Source: Candidatus Parcubacteria bacterium
GTDB lineage: Bacteria; Patescibacteriota; Saccharimonadia; Saccharimonadales; Saccharimonadaceae
Reading direction: 5' to 3'
DNA length: 64,000 nt
Assembly: GCA_023432445.1 (NCBI GenBank)
Contig: JAEYUP010000001.1
Coordinates: 186,001-250,000, forward strand
Shown here piece after piece: positions 19,750 to 28,677 of the stretch. Made by a program: the position numbers and the translations under genes. The stretch's first letter is position 1. The number at the start of each line of letters is the position of its first letter. The notes below the pieces were generated by a model. That model made no database searches. It saw only the letters and a program-made list of their open reading frames with translations, and had not been told where the DNA came from.

Positions 19750-21112
19750 ACTGCTTAGAATCATCGCTGGCTATAACGGTCGCGAGCTCATTTAGGCGCT
19801 TAGTAAAGGCCGGTAACTGTCTCGCGAGTCGAGCCGAACGCCACTCTTCCCACAACTTAACCTCGTCCTCGGCTAAGCTCTTTGGGAAATTGCGCGCTTT
19901 GTAATGGAGGAGTAGCGGCTCAAGTCTCTCATCGATGAATGAAGGATGGAGATCAGCTAACTGTTCGGCATTAGCCGTCCGCACTTTCATGATATTCAGT
20001 GTGTCGCCATCGCTAACAAAGCCGTCGTATAGCTGAGCTTCCGCATCGGCAGCCTTTGGAAACTCAGGTCTGTTCTCGAATAGTGATCGAATATTTTCAG
20101 CAAAAGCCGGTGCGCTTAACAAGATTGACTTGTGTTTTTCAACCGTTTGTTCGTCTAGGCCAATCCTTTTCCAGCCATCTGCCTGGGCCAGCACACCTAA
20201 CGGCGCGACAGCCGGCGCACGGTTGTACTGCATTTCTTTGATAGGTAGAGGTGTGAAAGTCTCTTTTGCGCGCTCAGCCCTTGGAGCATTTAATATATTT
20301 TTAAGTTCATCAAGCGAGAGACTCAAAAAAGGCGTCGGGTCTACCCTAAGATCATACACCAACACGTTACCGTTCCGCCCTGAAGTCAGCGGAAACGCCA
20401 CGGTCGCGTGTTCGTGGGCGCCGCTATAGCGACCACTCACATAAACAAACGGCTTCTTGTCGTCTAGATTTACCAGTTTTTTAACTTCGTTCTTGTCCCT
20501 CAGCTTCAAAAGATAGTCAAACAATTGCGGCTGTTTATCTTTAATAAGCTTTGTTACGGCGATTAACGCCTCAACGTCGCTCAGTGCGTCATGTGCTTTA
20601 ATGTGCGCCAAACCGTTCGCCTTGGTAATATACTCCAGCTTATTAACCGGCTTTCCGTCGACAACCGGCCATTCTATGCCATCTGGACGGAGTGCGCGAG
20701 TCATCCGAATCACATCTAGCATGTCCCAGCGAGAACGGCCATCACGCCAGGCCCACTCATAGGGGTCATTAAAGGTCCGCCAAAATAATGTCCTTATAAA
20801 CTCGTCGTCAAAATGGATATTATTAAAACCAACCGTCACAGTTTCGGGCGTGAATACTTCATCTACCAACAACTTGGCAAATTCTGCCTCGGTGTAGCCA
20901 TCTGCTAAAGTTTGTTGCGGCGTGATACCCGTCACAATGAGAGCGTCAGGCGACGGCAGAGTGTCGTCATTTAACTTTACTAAAACGTTATACGGCTCGC
21001 CTATGGGTTTCAGGTCCGAGTCGGTTCGAATACCAGCAAATTGCATGATGCGATCTTCGCGCGCATCTAAGCCAGAAGTCTCGAGGTCATAAAAAAAGAA
21101 AGTTTGTGCCAT
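19694..21112 (-). CDS. sbcB: exodeoxyribonuclease I
   Basis: A 3'-5' single-strand DNA exonuclease used in recombination and mismatch repair, 472 residues, close to E. coli ExoI (475). The DEDD exonuclease fold is visible: YDLETSGLD (Exo I), GFNNIHFDDEF (Exo II) and HDALSDVEA (Exo III, DEDDh His). The SH3-like and helical domains specific to ExoI follow. TATAAT ends 6 nt before the ATG, so it is probably leaderless. It is separated from obgE by a structured RNA gene. Confidence 0.95.
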   Translation of the reverse strand: MAQTFFFYDLETSGLDAREDRIMQFAGIRTDSDLKPIGEPYNVLVKLNDDTLPSPDALIVTGITPQQTLADGYTEAEFAKLLVDEVFTPETVTVGFNNIHFDDEFIRTLFWRTFNDPYEWAWRDGRSRWDMLDVIRMTRALRPDGIEWPVVDGKPVNKLEYITKANGLAHIKAHDALSDVEALIAVTKLIKDKQPQLFDYLLKLRDKNEVKKLVNLDDKKPFVYVSGRYSGAHEHATVAFPLTSGRNGNVLVYDLRVDPTPFLSLSLDELKNILNAPRAERAKETFTPLPIKEMQYNRAPAVAPLGVLAQADGWKRIGLDEQTVEKHKSILLSAPAFAENIRSLFENRPEFPKAADAEAQLYDGFVSDGDTLNIMKVRTANAEQLADLHPSFIDERLEPLLLHYKARNFPKSLAEDEVKLWEEWRSARLARQLPAFTKRLNELATVIASDDSKQFILQEMTLWAESILPAEN

Positions 21113-21157
21113 ACACTCATTATAGGCGATAAAAATAGATTATTTCTTAAGACAATG

Positions 21158-21178
21158 AAAAACCCCCTATAAAGGGGG
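21158..21178 (-). terminator. terminator of the 21-kb structured RNA
   Basis: CCCCC and GGGGG arms around a six-base loop, then five T residues, on the minus strand. It lies about 45 bases before the sbcB start, so sbcB must use its own promoter. Confidence 0.85.
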
Positions 21179-21417
21179 TGGTATGAAAACTCGAGAGATG
21201 AGGCCCCGAGCGGCAGGAGGGGCGCCGTGATCCCTATTCCTGACCGCTCGGGGCTATGAAGTTTTTACAACCTGTGACACATGGGTCGACAGCCCTCAGA
21301 TTAGGCGCTGAAGGGCGCCAGAGCTAAATCCACTTTTTCACGAGGATTAACCCTTTCTCTCGAATTTTTCATGGGCTCGCCAAGGGGGACATCTTTGTCC
21401 AGTTCCTTGCGCGATTA
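21158..21417 (-). ncRNA. unassigned structured RNA, about 260 nt
   Basis: A gene-sized interval without a normal ORF but with all marks of an independent RNA. It has a near-consensus promoter, a strong terminator (CCCCC-TTTATA-GGGGG-TTTTT, 21158-21178) and extensive pairing. The elements are a 5' hairpin (CAAGG/CCTTG enclosing GGACA/TGTCC), a 14-pair long-range helix between 21357-21372 and 21183-21197 (one bulge or mismatch), a GGCGC/GCGCC hairpin, and a long hairpin whose base is an 11-bp perfect stem (21203-21213 with 21244-21254). It does not show the signature motifs I know for RNase P RNA, tmRNA, SRP RNA or 6S RNA. A 23-codon ORF (21301-21372) lies inside it. The function is unknown. 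Confidence 0.65.
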
Positions 21418-21423
21418 ATAAAT

Positions 21424-21452
21424 ATTATATCAAATTACTCGCAATAAGTCAA
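21424..21452 (-). promoter_or_regulatory. strong sigma70-type promoter of the structured RNA
   Basis: TTGACT and TATAAT are separated by exactly 17 bp on the minus strand, just after the obgE stop. Most promoters in this window lack such a clear -35 box, so strong expression is likely (inference). Confidence 0.8.
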
Positions 21453-21456
21453 TACC

Positions 21457-22767
<1,311 letters not shown>

Positions 22768-22775
22768 TCATTATA

Positions 22776-22804
22776 CCAAAATCGCCCCTGTAATGACAGG
22801 GGCG
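22776..22804 (-). terminator. terminator of the LysM-CHAP gene, fused to the obgE promoter
   Basis: A 9-bp perfect stem (CGCCCCTGT/ACAGGGGCG, 4-nt loop) followed on the minus strand by ATTTTGG. The obgE -10 (22770-22775) starts immediately after the T-run. Confidence 0.8.
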
Positions 22805-22823
22805 AAGTTAGGTTCGGCTTATC

Positions 22824-23993
22824 TTAGTGGATAAACTTGTAGTTGTGAACCGTTGAAGCTGGGATAATTCGCTCCGCCAAGTTGTGCGGACGATAGCCGT
22901 AGTTCATGTCGGTGATTCGCAGGTCACCATTAGAAAGCACCTCTTCGACAACTCCAACGTGGTTACCAGCCTGGATAACCGCACCAGCCGCAGGCGTGCT
23001 GTTTACTATGTAGCCAGACCTGGCGGCTACAGTAGCCCACGTGTAAGCATTACCAAGGTTAGTTGGGATAGGGCGGCCAAGCTGGGCGCGACGGACATAG
23101 GCATAAGCCGTACAGTTACCGTCAGCGTATCCACCTGCCGATGGCGTGTAAACATAGCGCTGACTAAGCACTTGTCCAGACCAAGTACCATAACCGACTA
23201 CAAACGAGGAGTAGCTGATAGGCGAAGCATAGCCTGGTCGCTCATTGGTAGGCAGCTGACCATTCGGAATTATGATTTTCAAACCACGGCTAAGACCACT
23301 AATCTCAAGGTCATTATAAGTAGTAATTAGCGATGCGTCTGTCTTATATTTTTCTGCCAATTTCTTAATGGTATCACCGTCCTTAACGGTGTAAGCTATA
23401 CCGTTTCGAGGCAGGATATCTAGCACCTTGCCCTCACTCAAGTTGTCACCAACCAAGTCGTTAGCCCACTTGATAGTATCGACAGATAGGCCAAACTTGG
23501 CAGCTACTCGTTGGACATTATCGCCCGGAAGGACGGTGTAGGTGACTATCTTACGGCTAGCCGCAGACAGAGCAATAATGGTCGGTTTAGCCACTCCGCC
23601 GCTATCATCCGACGAGGAGTAGTCGAACTTGACCCTAGTAGAGACAGCTAGCTCATTGGCTGCACCGGCAATCGCCAGGTCAGCAACTTGGGCGACCGAA
23701 GCAGCAATATCAGCCGCTACGACATCGTTAACAGTAGGCTGGACCATCGCCAGGGGTGCAGCGTTATAAACAGTATCAGACTCTGAGGCGCTTTGAGCTA
23801 CCTCTGGTGCTCGGTATCCAATCGCCACAACCGAAACTAACAGCGCGAAAACGCTGGCATAAATAGCAACAGTTGACGATTTGATGCGTTCCTTATTGGA
23901 TCGCTTTGATTTCGTCGCTACTACAACCTGTGGTTGATGCGTAACGAGCCCACCTTGAGGAGTAAAACTCCCCGTCGTAATATCACTACGAAT
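22824..23993 (-). CDS. membrane-anchored LysM-CHAP peptidoglycan hydrolase
   Basis: Two LysM repeats (TYTVLPGDNVQRVAAKFGLS and YTVKDGDTIKKLAEKY) precede a CHAP amidase/endopeptidase domain with catalytic Cys in GNCTAYAY and His in GNHVGVVEEV. The only standard start (GTG 23828) lacks a Shine-Dalgarno site and cuts off an in-frame basic plus hydrophobic segment (KSKRSNKERIKSS then AIYASVFALLVSVVAIGY) that is an obvious signal anchor. Upstream, before an in-frame stop, the best site is ATT at 23993 with AGGAG 7 nt before it. I extend to that codon, giving 389 residues; the start itself is uncertain, while the gene is not. Confidence 0.85.
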   Translation of the reverse strand: MRSDITTGSFTPQGGLVTHQPQVVVATKSKRSNKERIKSSTVAIYASVFALLVSVVAIGYRAPEVAQSASESDTVYNAAPLAMVQPTVNDVVAADIAASVAQVADLAIAGAANELAVSTRVKFDYSSSDDSGGVAKPTIIALSAASRKIVTYTVLPGDNVQRVAAKFGLSVDTIKWANDLVGDNLSEGKVLDILPRNGIAYTVKDGDTIKKLAEKYKTDASLITTYNDLEISGLSRGLKIIIPNGQLPTNERPGYASPISYSSFVVGYGTWSGQVLSQRYVYTPSAGGYADGNCTAYAYVRRAQLGRPIPTNLGNAYTWATVAARSGYIVNSTPAAGAVIQAGNHVGVVEEVLSNGDLRITDMNYGYRPHNLAERIIPASTVHNYKFIH

Positions 23994-24212
23994 TATCGTT
24001 CTCCTGCCGCTCGGATTGCTCTCGAGGGCACTACCTTACTTTGTCTTTCTTCCTCGGGGAAAAGGGTACAGTCGACCAGTGTTATATTATAGTTTTGTAC
24101 CCGTGCGACATTTTTGGTAGGCTCATAACGCTTCTAGAATCCCACTCGCAGGTACTGATTATCTTGTAGAATATACAGATACAATACTAGTGCTAGAAAC
24201 ACGCTATGTGCT
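23994..24212 (-). promoter_or_regulatory. long leader of the LysM-CHAP gene
   Basis: This roughly 220-base non-coding interval follows a strong promoter and contains a second possible -10 (TATAAT, 24086-24091), a GGGTAC/GTACCC inverted repeat around that box, and TTCTAG repeats. Peptidoglycan hydrolase genes often carry regulatory leaders such as the c-di-AMP switch, but I cannot match its consensus here. No ORF of note is seen. Confidence 0.4.
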
Positions 24213-24218
24213 CCCTTC

Positions 24219-24248
24219 ATTATAGCAAAAAACGGCCATTTTGGTCAA
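24219..24248 (-). promoter_or_regulatory. promoter upstream of the LysM-CHAP leader
   Basis: TTGACC and TATAAT (with TGC before it) are separated by 18 bp on the minus strand, partly overlapping the last bases of the region beyond the mltG stop. A TTTTTT run fills the spacer next to the -10. Confidence 0.7.
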
Positions 24249-24249
24249 T

Positions 24250-25338
24250 TTAGAGTATCTGGCATTTCTGCTGACAATGTTTGACGATATTTGCCTCATG
24301 CTCAGATAAGCTTCGGGCAAAGTAGGTTACGTCATCGTCGCCACTCAAAAAGTACAAATAGTCACTGTCAGACGGGGAACCTACCGCCTTAAGGGAGGCG
24401 ATGCCAGGCTGAGATATCGGCCCAGGCGTCAATCCTTGTACTCGACGAGTATTATAGGGCGAAACAAGGCCAGGATCTCTGGCCAAACCCTGCTTGTCGG
24501 CAATGTACTGATAAGTAACATCTGAGCCCAGCGGCATATCAATAGATAACCTAGTCAGAAACACTTGAGCTATCTTTGATTCATCACCATCTATAGCTTC
24601 CTTTTGGATTATAGAGGCGAGAGTTATTCCCTCAAAGAGGCTCAAACCTCTAGCGCGGTATTTCTCAACCAGATCGTTCTCCTGTATCACACTCCAAAGC
24701 TTGTTAAGACTAGACCGCAAAACGTCCTCAACCGTGGCGCCACTACTTAGCTGGTATGTATCGCCGTAAATATAACCTTCAAGATCACTGCCGACTGGCT
24801 TTCCTTGAAACAACGTGTCGTTGTAGTCAGAATAATCGGCTGCCAGCCCCTCTTTTATCTGCTCATCAGAATAGCCAGCGCGTCGAAGCGATGAAGTAAC
24901 ATCTTGCTTCTTATCTTCTGCCTTCGGCGTATTATCTACTAGTGTAGCGCCCGGATAGAATAGCACTGTAAACGTGTCAACTTTACCGCTCACTAGATGG
25001 GCGACTATCTCGGGCATGGTCTCGGCTGGCGAAAGCCGATAAACGCCTGCTTGCAACTTACCTTGAACGCCTTCTAGTCTGGTGTAGATAAGAAAGGCGG
25101 TCCGGTTGCGTATAACACCCTCGTCCTTAAGTATGGTAGCAATTTCGCCAGGGTTGGTGTTCGACTCAATCGCCACTCGCACCAACGAGTCAGTCGTCTC
25201 GTCGACTGCTTCCAGCTGCTGAGAATACCAAAGCCAACTAGCTATAGCGACGCCGATGCCAACCAGAAAAACTGCTAGTCCAGACCATAAGAGTACCTTC
25301 TGCCAGCGCAGGCGGGGCTTTAATTCTATGCTACCCAT
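24250..25338 (-). CDS. mltG: endolytic transglycosylase MltG
   Basis: Inner-membrane lytic transglycosylase (YceG family) that cuts nascent peptidoglycan and sets glycan length, 362 residues. A cytoplasmic basic stretch and one helix (about 15-37) precede the extracellular LysM-like and YceG domains. The catalytic Glu lies in ASIIQKEAIDGDE, and the family pattern PLGSDVTYQY ... YNTRRVQGLTPGPISQPG is complete. It overlaps ruvX by 8 bp and is last in the pilM-like/baseplate-J-like/ruvX/mltG operon. Confidence 0.95.
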   Translation of the reverse strand: MGSIELKPRLRWQKVLLWSGLAVFLVGIGVAIASWLWYSQQLEAVDETTDSLVRVAIESNTNPGEIATILKDEGVIRNRTAFLIYTRLEGVQGKLQAGVYRLSPAETMPEIVAHLVSGKVDTFTVLFYPGATLVDNTPKAEDKKQDVTSSLRRAGYSDEQIKEGLAADYSDYNDTLFQGKPVGSDLEGYIYGDTYQLSSGATVEDVLRSSLNKLWSVIQENDLVEKYRARGLSLFEGITLASIIQKEAIDGDESKIAQVFLTRLSIDMPLGSDVTYQYIADKQGLARDPGLVSPYNTRRVQGLTPGPISQPGIASLKAVGSPSDSDYLYFLSGDDDVTYFARSLSEHEANIVKHCQQKCQIL

Positions 25339-25738
25339 GATGCGCCTCGATATAGTCCTGAAGAATAATGCAGGCCGCTTGCGCGTCTATATCGGCCTTG
25401 GTATACGGCTTGCCCTGCTCCTTTAGCCGCTGCTCCGCCGCCACACTGGTTAGAGATTCGTCTTGAAAAACTACCGTCTGCACCATAGCCTCAAGTTGTT
25501 TTGCAAAAGTCATGACGTAGTGAGTCTGGGCAGTCGCCTCACCCAACTGATTTCGCGGGTAACCAATAACGACAGTATCTGCCCCTTCTTGTTGGATTAT
25601 CCTAGCGATTGACGTCAGCTCTTCGCCATCCACTACGATAGTGTCAAAAGGTATGGCAATGCGAACAGCCAAGTCAGCCACAGCAACACCGATGCGCTTT
25701 TCGCCCACGTCTAGGCAAACTATAGCGCGCCTACTCAT
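25331..25738 (-). CDS. ruvX: RuvX/YqgF family nuclease (Holliday junction resolvase-like, rRNA processing)
   Basis: A 135-residue RNase H-fold protein with the family features CLDVGEKRIGVAVAD at the N-terminus, VIGYPRNQLGE, FQDESLTSVAAE and DAQAACIILQDYIE. Family members process the 16S rRNA 5' end and were also proposed as Holliday junction resolvases. It overlaps both neighbours by 8 bp, indicating tight coupling with mltG. Confidence 0.93.
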   Translation of the reverse strand: MSRRAIVCLDVGEKRIGVAVADLAVRIAIPFDTIVVDGEELTSIARIIQQEGADTVVIGYPRNQLGEATAQTHYVMTFAKQLEAMVQTVVFQDESLTSVAAEQRLKEQGKPYTKADIDAQAACIILQDYIEAHHG

Positions 25739-27362
25739 CCTCTACTTTGTACTCTACACTTATCTTATTAACATCACCCGGTACGGTCCTAACCCAGAAG
25801 TACGAGAAGCGAACATCAACTTCCTTTATACCCTCCCGAGCTTGCAAGGTTGACTGAACTTCGCCGTAGATTTTGCCCTTTGATTCCTCGATAACGGCTG
25901 CTTCGTCAATTCTAGGACCGGTTCGGCCAGTTGCGTTAACTGTCGCAGTTAGTTTATTTCCATCTTTAGCAAAATTACCAACAGTCGCTTCATTCACCCC
26001 TGTATCGAAGATCTGCTGAGAAGTGTTTTCACCCAGGACGGTTTCGATGTAACTCTTGAGGAATGTCTCCAGCTCTGTTTTTGCTATAGCTTGAATCGTA
26101 TAAGTCGTTTTGACTGTCAAAGTAGCCTTGTTGTCTTCAGCTTCCTTGCCGGCCGCTGGCTCAGAAACAGGCTTGCCGCGTTCAACCGCAAAGCTACCGT
26201 CTACCACCTTCTCTCCACCGGTTAGCTTGGCGATCATGGCCTCCTTTTGTTCATCCGAAGACTCGCCGACAAGTTTACCTCTAGCCCGCTCTATGTCCTC
26301 ACTAGACACCACTCTGGCCATACGAGTTGTGCCGCCAGATGTCGCACCCTGAAACGTTCCCTGGATACCATCTGAGTTAGAGGCTGAGCCCGATATACCA
26401 TTGTATTCTTCGCCTGGCTTTTCAGCCTGAACATTTACGTCCACCGACTGGGCACAATACGTAGGAAAACAAGGTACGCTAGCTGGTATGGTGACGGCTT
26501 CGGTAGTTAAAAAGACTCGCCCGCTAGCCGAAAAGCGCGTTCCGGCAGGTACAGCATAGTCTGTCTGCGACAACCGTTTTATTTCCAAAGTACCACTAGC
26601 TTTGTTGCCCAAGTTCTCCTGGCCGGTCGCCTCAAACTCTACCACCTCCTCTTTCTCTTCTTTCATAGAAATGGAGTTAATGACACCCTCTTTCTGATTC
26701 GTCGCGGTCGTGCCACCAAGAGTTATATTTGTACTAACTGGCACCGGTGTCGTTCGGGCGGTAATCACAATCGTTGCAGACGGTGCAAAACCGAACATCC
26801 AAACCAACAAGGCGACAAAAGCGGCTACGCCAACTGCGCCCAATAAGAATTTCTTTCTGAACAAATCAAAGTTTGGTATAGTAGGGCCTTTTTTACCCTT
26901 AGGTTCAGCCTCTTTGGGCTTCTTCGGCGCGTCCATGTCGTCTAGATTTATCTCTACCTCGTCAATAGCGTCGCTACGAGACTCTCGGGTCGCATCGTGG
27001 ACAGCCAAGGTGCCGGCGTGATCTCCAACCGGCAGGTTAGCGCCGTCGATGATATCATCGCCGTCATCTACAATAAGCGCTGGTACCTCTGCGATTTCCG
27101 GCTTGCTCTGAAGGTTTTTAGCCACCGGGATCTTCGATGAGGCAGCTAGGGCCATCAGGGCTTGGTTGTTCGTAATCAATACAAGGTGTTTTTTCTCTGC
27201 TTTTGCCATGCGGTCTATTAGTCGCAGGTTCACAGCACTCTGCAAGGCACCGGCTCTTTTGGGCGGAACAAGTGCAACAACTTTTTCTTTTGACTTCTTC
27301 AGCTTACCGATGATAGCGGTAACGTCGTCGTCAACATCGATGTAAATAACGTCTTTTTTCAT
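25731..27362 (-). CDS. single-pass membrane protein, baseplate J-like extracellular region
   Basis: A 543-residue protein of a type common in CPR genomes next to a pilM/ftsA-like gene. The N-terminal cytoplasmic domain (about 1-90, DVTAIIGKLKKSKEKVVALVPP) and an acidic/basic linker precede one helix (about 172-192). A large extracellular part resembles baseplate J-like sequences (TDYAVPAGTRFSASGRVFLTTEAV and the Cys pair CFPTYC). Its function is unknown. The position between the PilM-like ATPase and envelope genes suggests a trans-envelope role, perhaps in pili, which is an inference. Confidence 0.7.
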   Translation of the reverse strand: MKKDVIYIDVDDDVTAIIGKLKKSKEKVVALVPPKRAGALQSAVNLRLIDRMAKAEKKHLVLITNNQALMALAASSKIPVAKNLQSKPEIAEVPALIVDDGDDIIDGANLPVGDHAGTLAVHDATRESRSDAIDEVEINLDDMDAPKKPKEAEPKGKKGPTIPNFDLFRKKFLLGAVGVAAFVALLVWMFGFAPSATIVITARTTPVPVSTNITLGGTTATNQKEGVINSISMKEEKEEVVEFEATGQENLGNKASGTLEIKRLSQTDYAVPAGTRFSASGRVFLTTEAVTIPASVPCFPTYCAQSVDVNVQAEKPGEEYNGISGSASNSDGIQGTFQGATSGGTTRMARVVSSEDIERARGKLVGESSDEQKEAMIAKLTGGEKVVDGSFAVERGKPVSEPAAGKEAEDNKATLTVKTTYTIQAIAKTELETFLKSYIETVLGENTSQQIFDTGVNEATVGNFAKDGNKLTATVNATGRTGPRIDEAAVIEESKGKIYGEVQSTLQAREGIKEVDVRFSYFWVRTVPGDVNKISVEYKVEDE

Positions 27363-27363
27363 A

Positions 27364-28626
27364 TTAAATTCTCAGCAGGCGATTAACTTTTTCTTTTATC
27401 GAACCCCCGTCACCACTCCCTACTAGTGTATCATAGCCAACCCTCAGAAGCCCCATGGCCGTAATGAACGTGTGGTCGCTAACATCACCGGTAGTATCGG
27501 TCACACCAATGACTTCCGACGGGTCAATGTGATGGATAGTTGGCTTCTTGGTAAAAGGCAACTCTTTGCGCCACTCTGTCCGTCCTAGTGCCTCGACGAG
27601 ACCTTCAAGGCTAGCGCCACCACCACATAGTAAGATGCGATTTGGCAGATGATCCACCGAGTCAAACTCGCTCAAAGCTAGCTCAACGCCGGCCAGCCAA
27701 ACTTCTAACGTCTTGTCAACCGCCTCATCTAGTTCCTTCTTGATGGTAGGCTTCATCTTTTCGTGATTAATATTGACCTTAAGCTTCTCGGCATCGCTAT
27801 AAGACAGGTTAAGGTCGGTTGCGATCGTCTGCGTGAAGCTACGTCCACCAATGCCAAACATTTTCGTGCCTTCCACGCCACCATCATTAACGACGGCTAT
27901 ATCGGTCGTCCCGCCACCAACATCGGCCAAAATAGCCGTGAAGTTACTACTTGCATCGCTACCCAGAACGCTACGGCTCACCGCAAACGGCTCAGCGGCC
28001 ACCGCTAATAGTTCTAGCGATAGCTCGTCAGCCACCCTCTCTAATGCACCAATATGCACCATTGGGGCAAAGGCGGTGTAGATTTGCACCGAAACATCGC
28101 GTCCCTGAAAGCCGATCGGGTTAGAAACTTTGTAGCCATCTATGTGTATACTAACCAGCGCGCTATTGACGAGTTTAACATCAACATCTTCGTTGCCAGT
28201 CTCGATACCAATCTGCCTCTGGGCCTTAATCTGCGCCCTCTCTTGGACTTTTTCGATGATAAACTCCATCTCGGCATCGTCAAGCGGCTTGTCTGGCTGC
28301 GGACGACGGTATCGAATGGTATCCGTCACACCCTTAACAAGCTCACCGGCTATACCTATGACCACACGCTTTGCTTGTAGGCCGGCCTGTTCTTCGGCAT
28401 CAGCCAGAGCCGACTCACAATTTCTAACCACGCCAGAGATATCGGCTATCGCACCAGAGTGCATATCGCTCACCTGCTGACGAGTTCGGCCGACACCTAC
28501 AACTTGCAGCTCTTCACCATCGAGCTTAGCAATCAGCGCTTTAACGAACTCGGTTCCAATATCAAGTGCAACTATGTAGTCGTCCGACGAAATCTTTTCT
28601 TTTTTACGCAGTTTTTCTAAAACCAT
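27364..28626 (-). CDS. PilM/FtsA-like actin-fold ATPase
   Basis: A 420-residue protein of the ASKHA fold: phosphate 1 loop YIVALDIGTEFVKALIA, an SHS2-like insert (about 85-200), phosphate 2 loop ILADVGGGTTDIAVV and adenosine motif ILLCGGGASLEGLVEAL. FtsA and PilM share this architecture. The partner gene is a membrane protein rather than ftsZ, so a PilM-like scaffold for a type IV pilus machine fits better, but cell division cannot be excluded. TATAAT ends 11 nt before the ATG, so the leader should be about 4 nt. It is first in a four-gene operon. Confidence 0.8.
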   Translation of the reverse strand: MVLEKLRKKEKISSDDYIVALDIGTEFVKALIAKLDGEELQVVGVGRTRQQVSDMHSGAIADISGVVRNCESALADAEEQAGLQAKRVVIGIAGELVKGVTDTIRYRRPQPDKPLDDAEMEFIIEKVQERAQIKAQRQIGIETGNEDVDVKLVNSALVSIHIDGYKVSNPIGFQGRDVSVQIYTAFAPMVHIGALERVADELSLELLAVAAEPFAVSRSVLGSDASSNFTAILADVGGGTTDIAVVNDGGVEGTKMFGIGGRSFTQTIATDLNLSYSDAEKLKVNINHEKMKPTIKKELDEAVDKTLEVWLAGVELALSEFDSVDHLPNRILLCGGGASLEGLVEALGRTEWRKELPFTKKPTIHHIDPSEVIGVTDTTGDVSDHTFITAMGLLRVGYDTLVGSGDGGSIKEKVNRLLRI

Positions 28627-28677
28627 AATTGGTTTCTATTATATACCAAAGCGTTTCTAAGCGACAGAAGGCTGCGC

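Noticed and set aside
21158..21417. Structured RNA as a tmRNA
   Set aside because: It has an internal short ORF and an ACCA after a 7-bp helix, but no T-arm, no TTCGA loop next to that helix, and the helix simply continues beyond 7 pairs; the usual tmRNA 5' sequence is absent.
23994..24212. Leader of the LysM-CHAP gene as a c-di-AMP (ydaO) riboswitch
   Set aside because: The gene type fits, but I could not align the leader to the conserved ydaO core by eye; left as unassigned.
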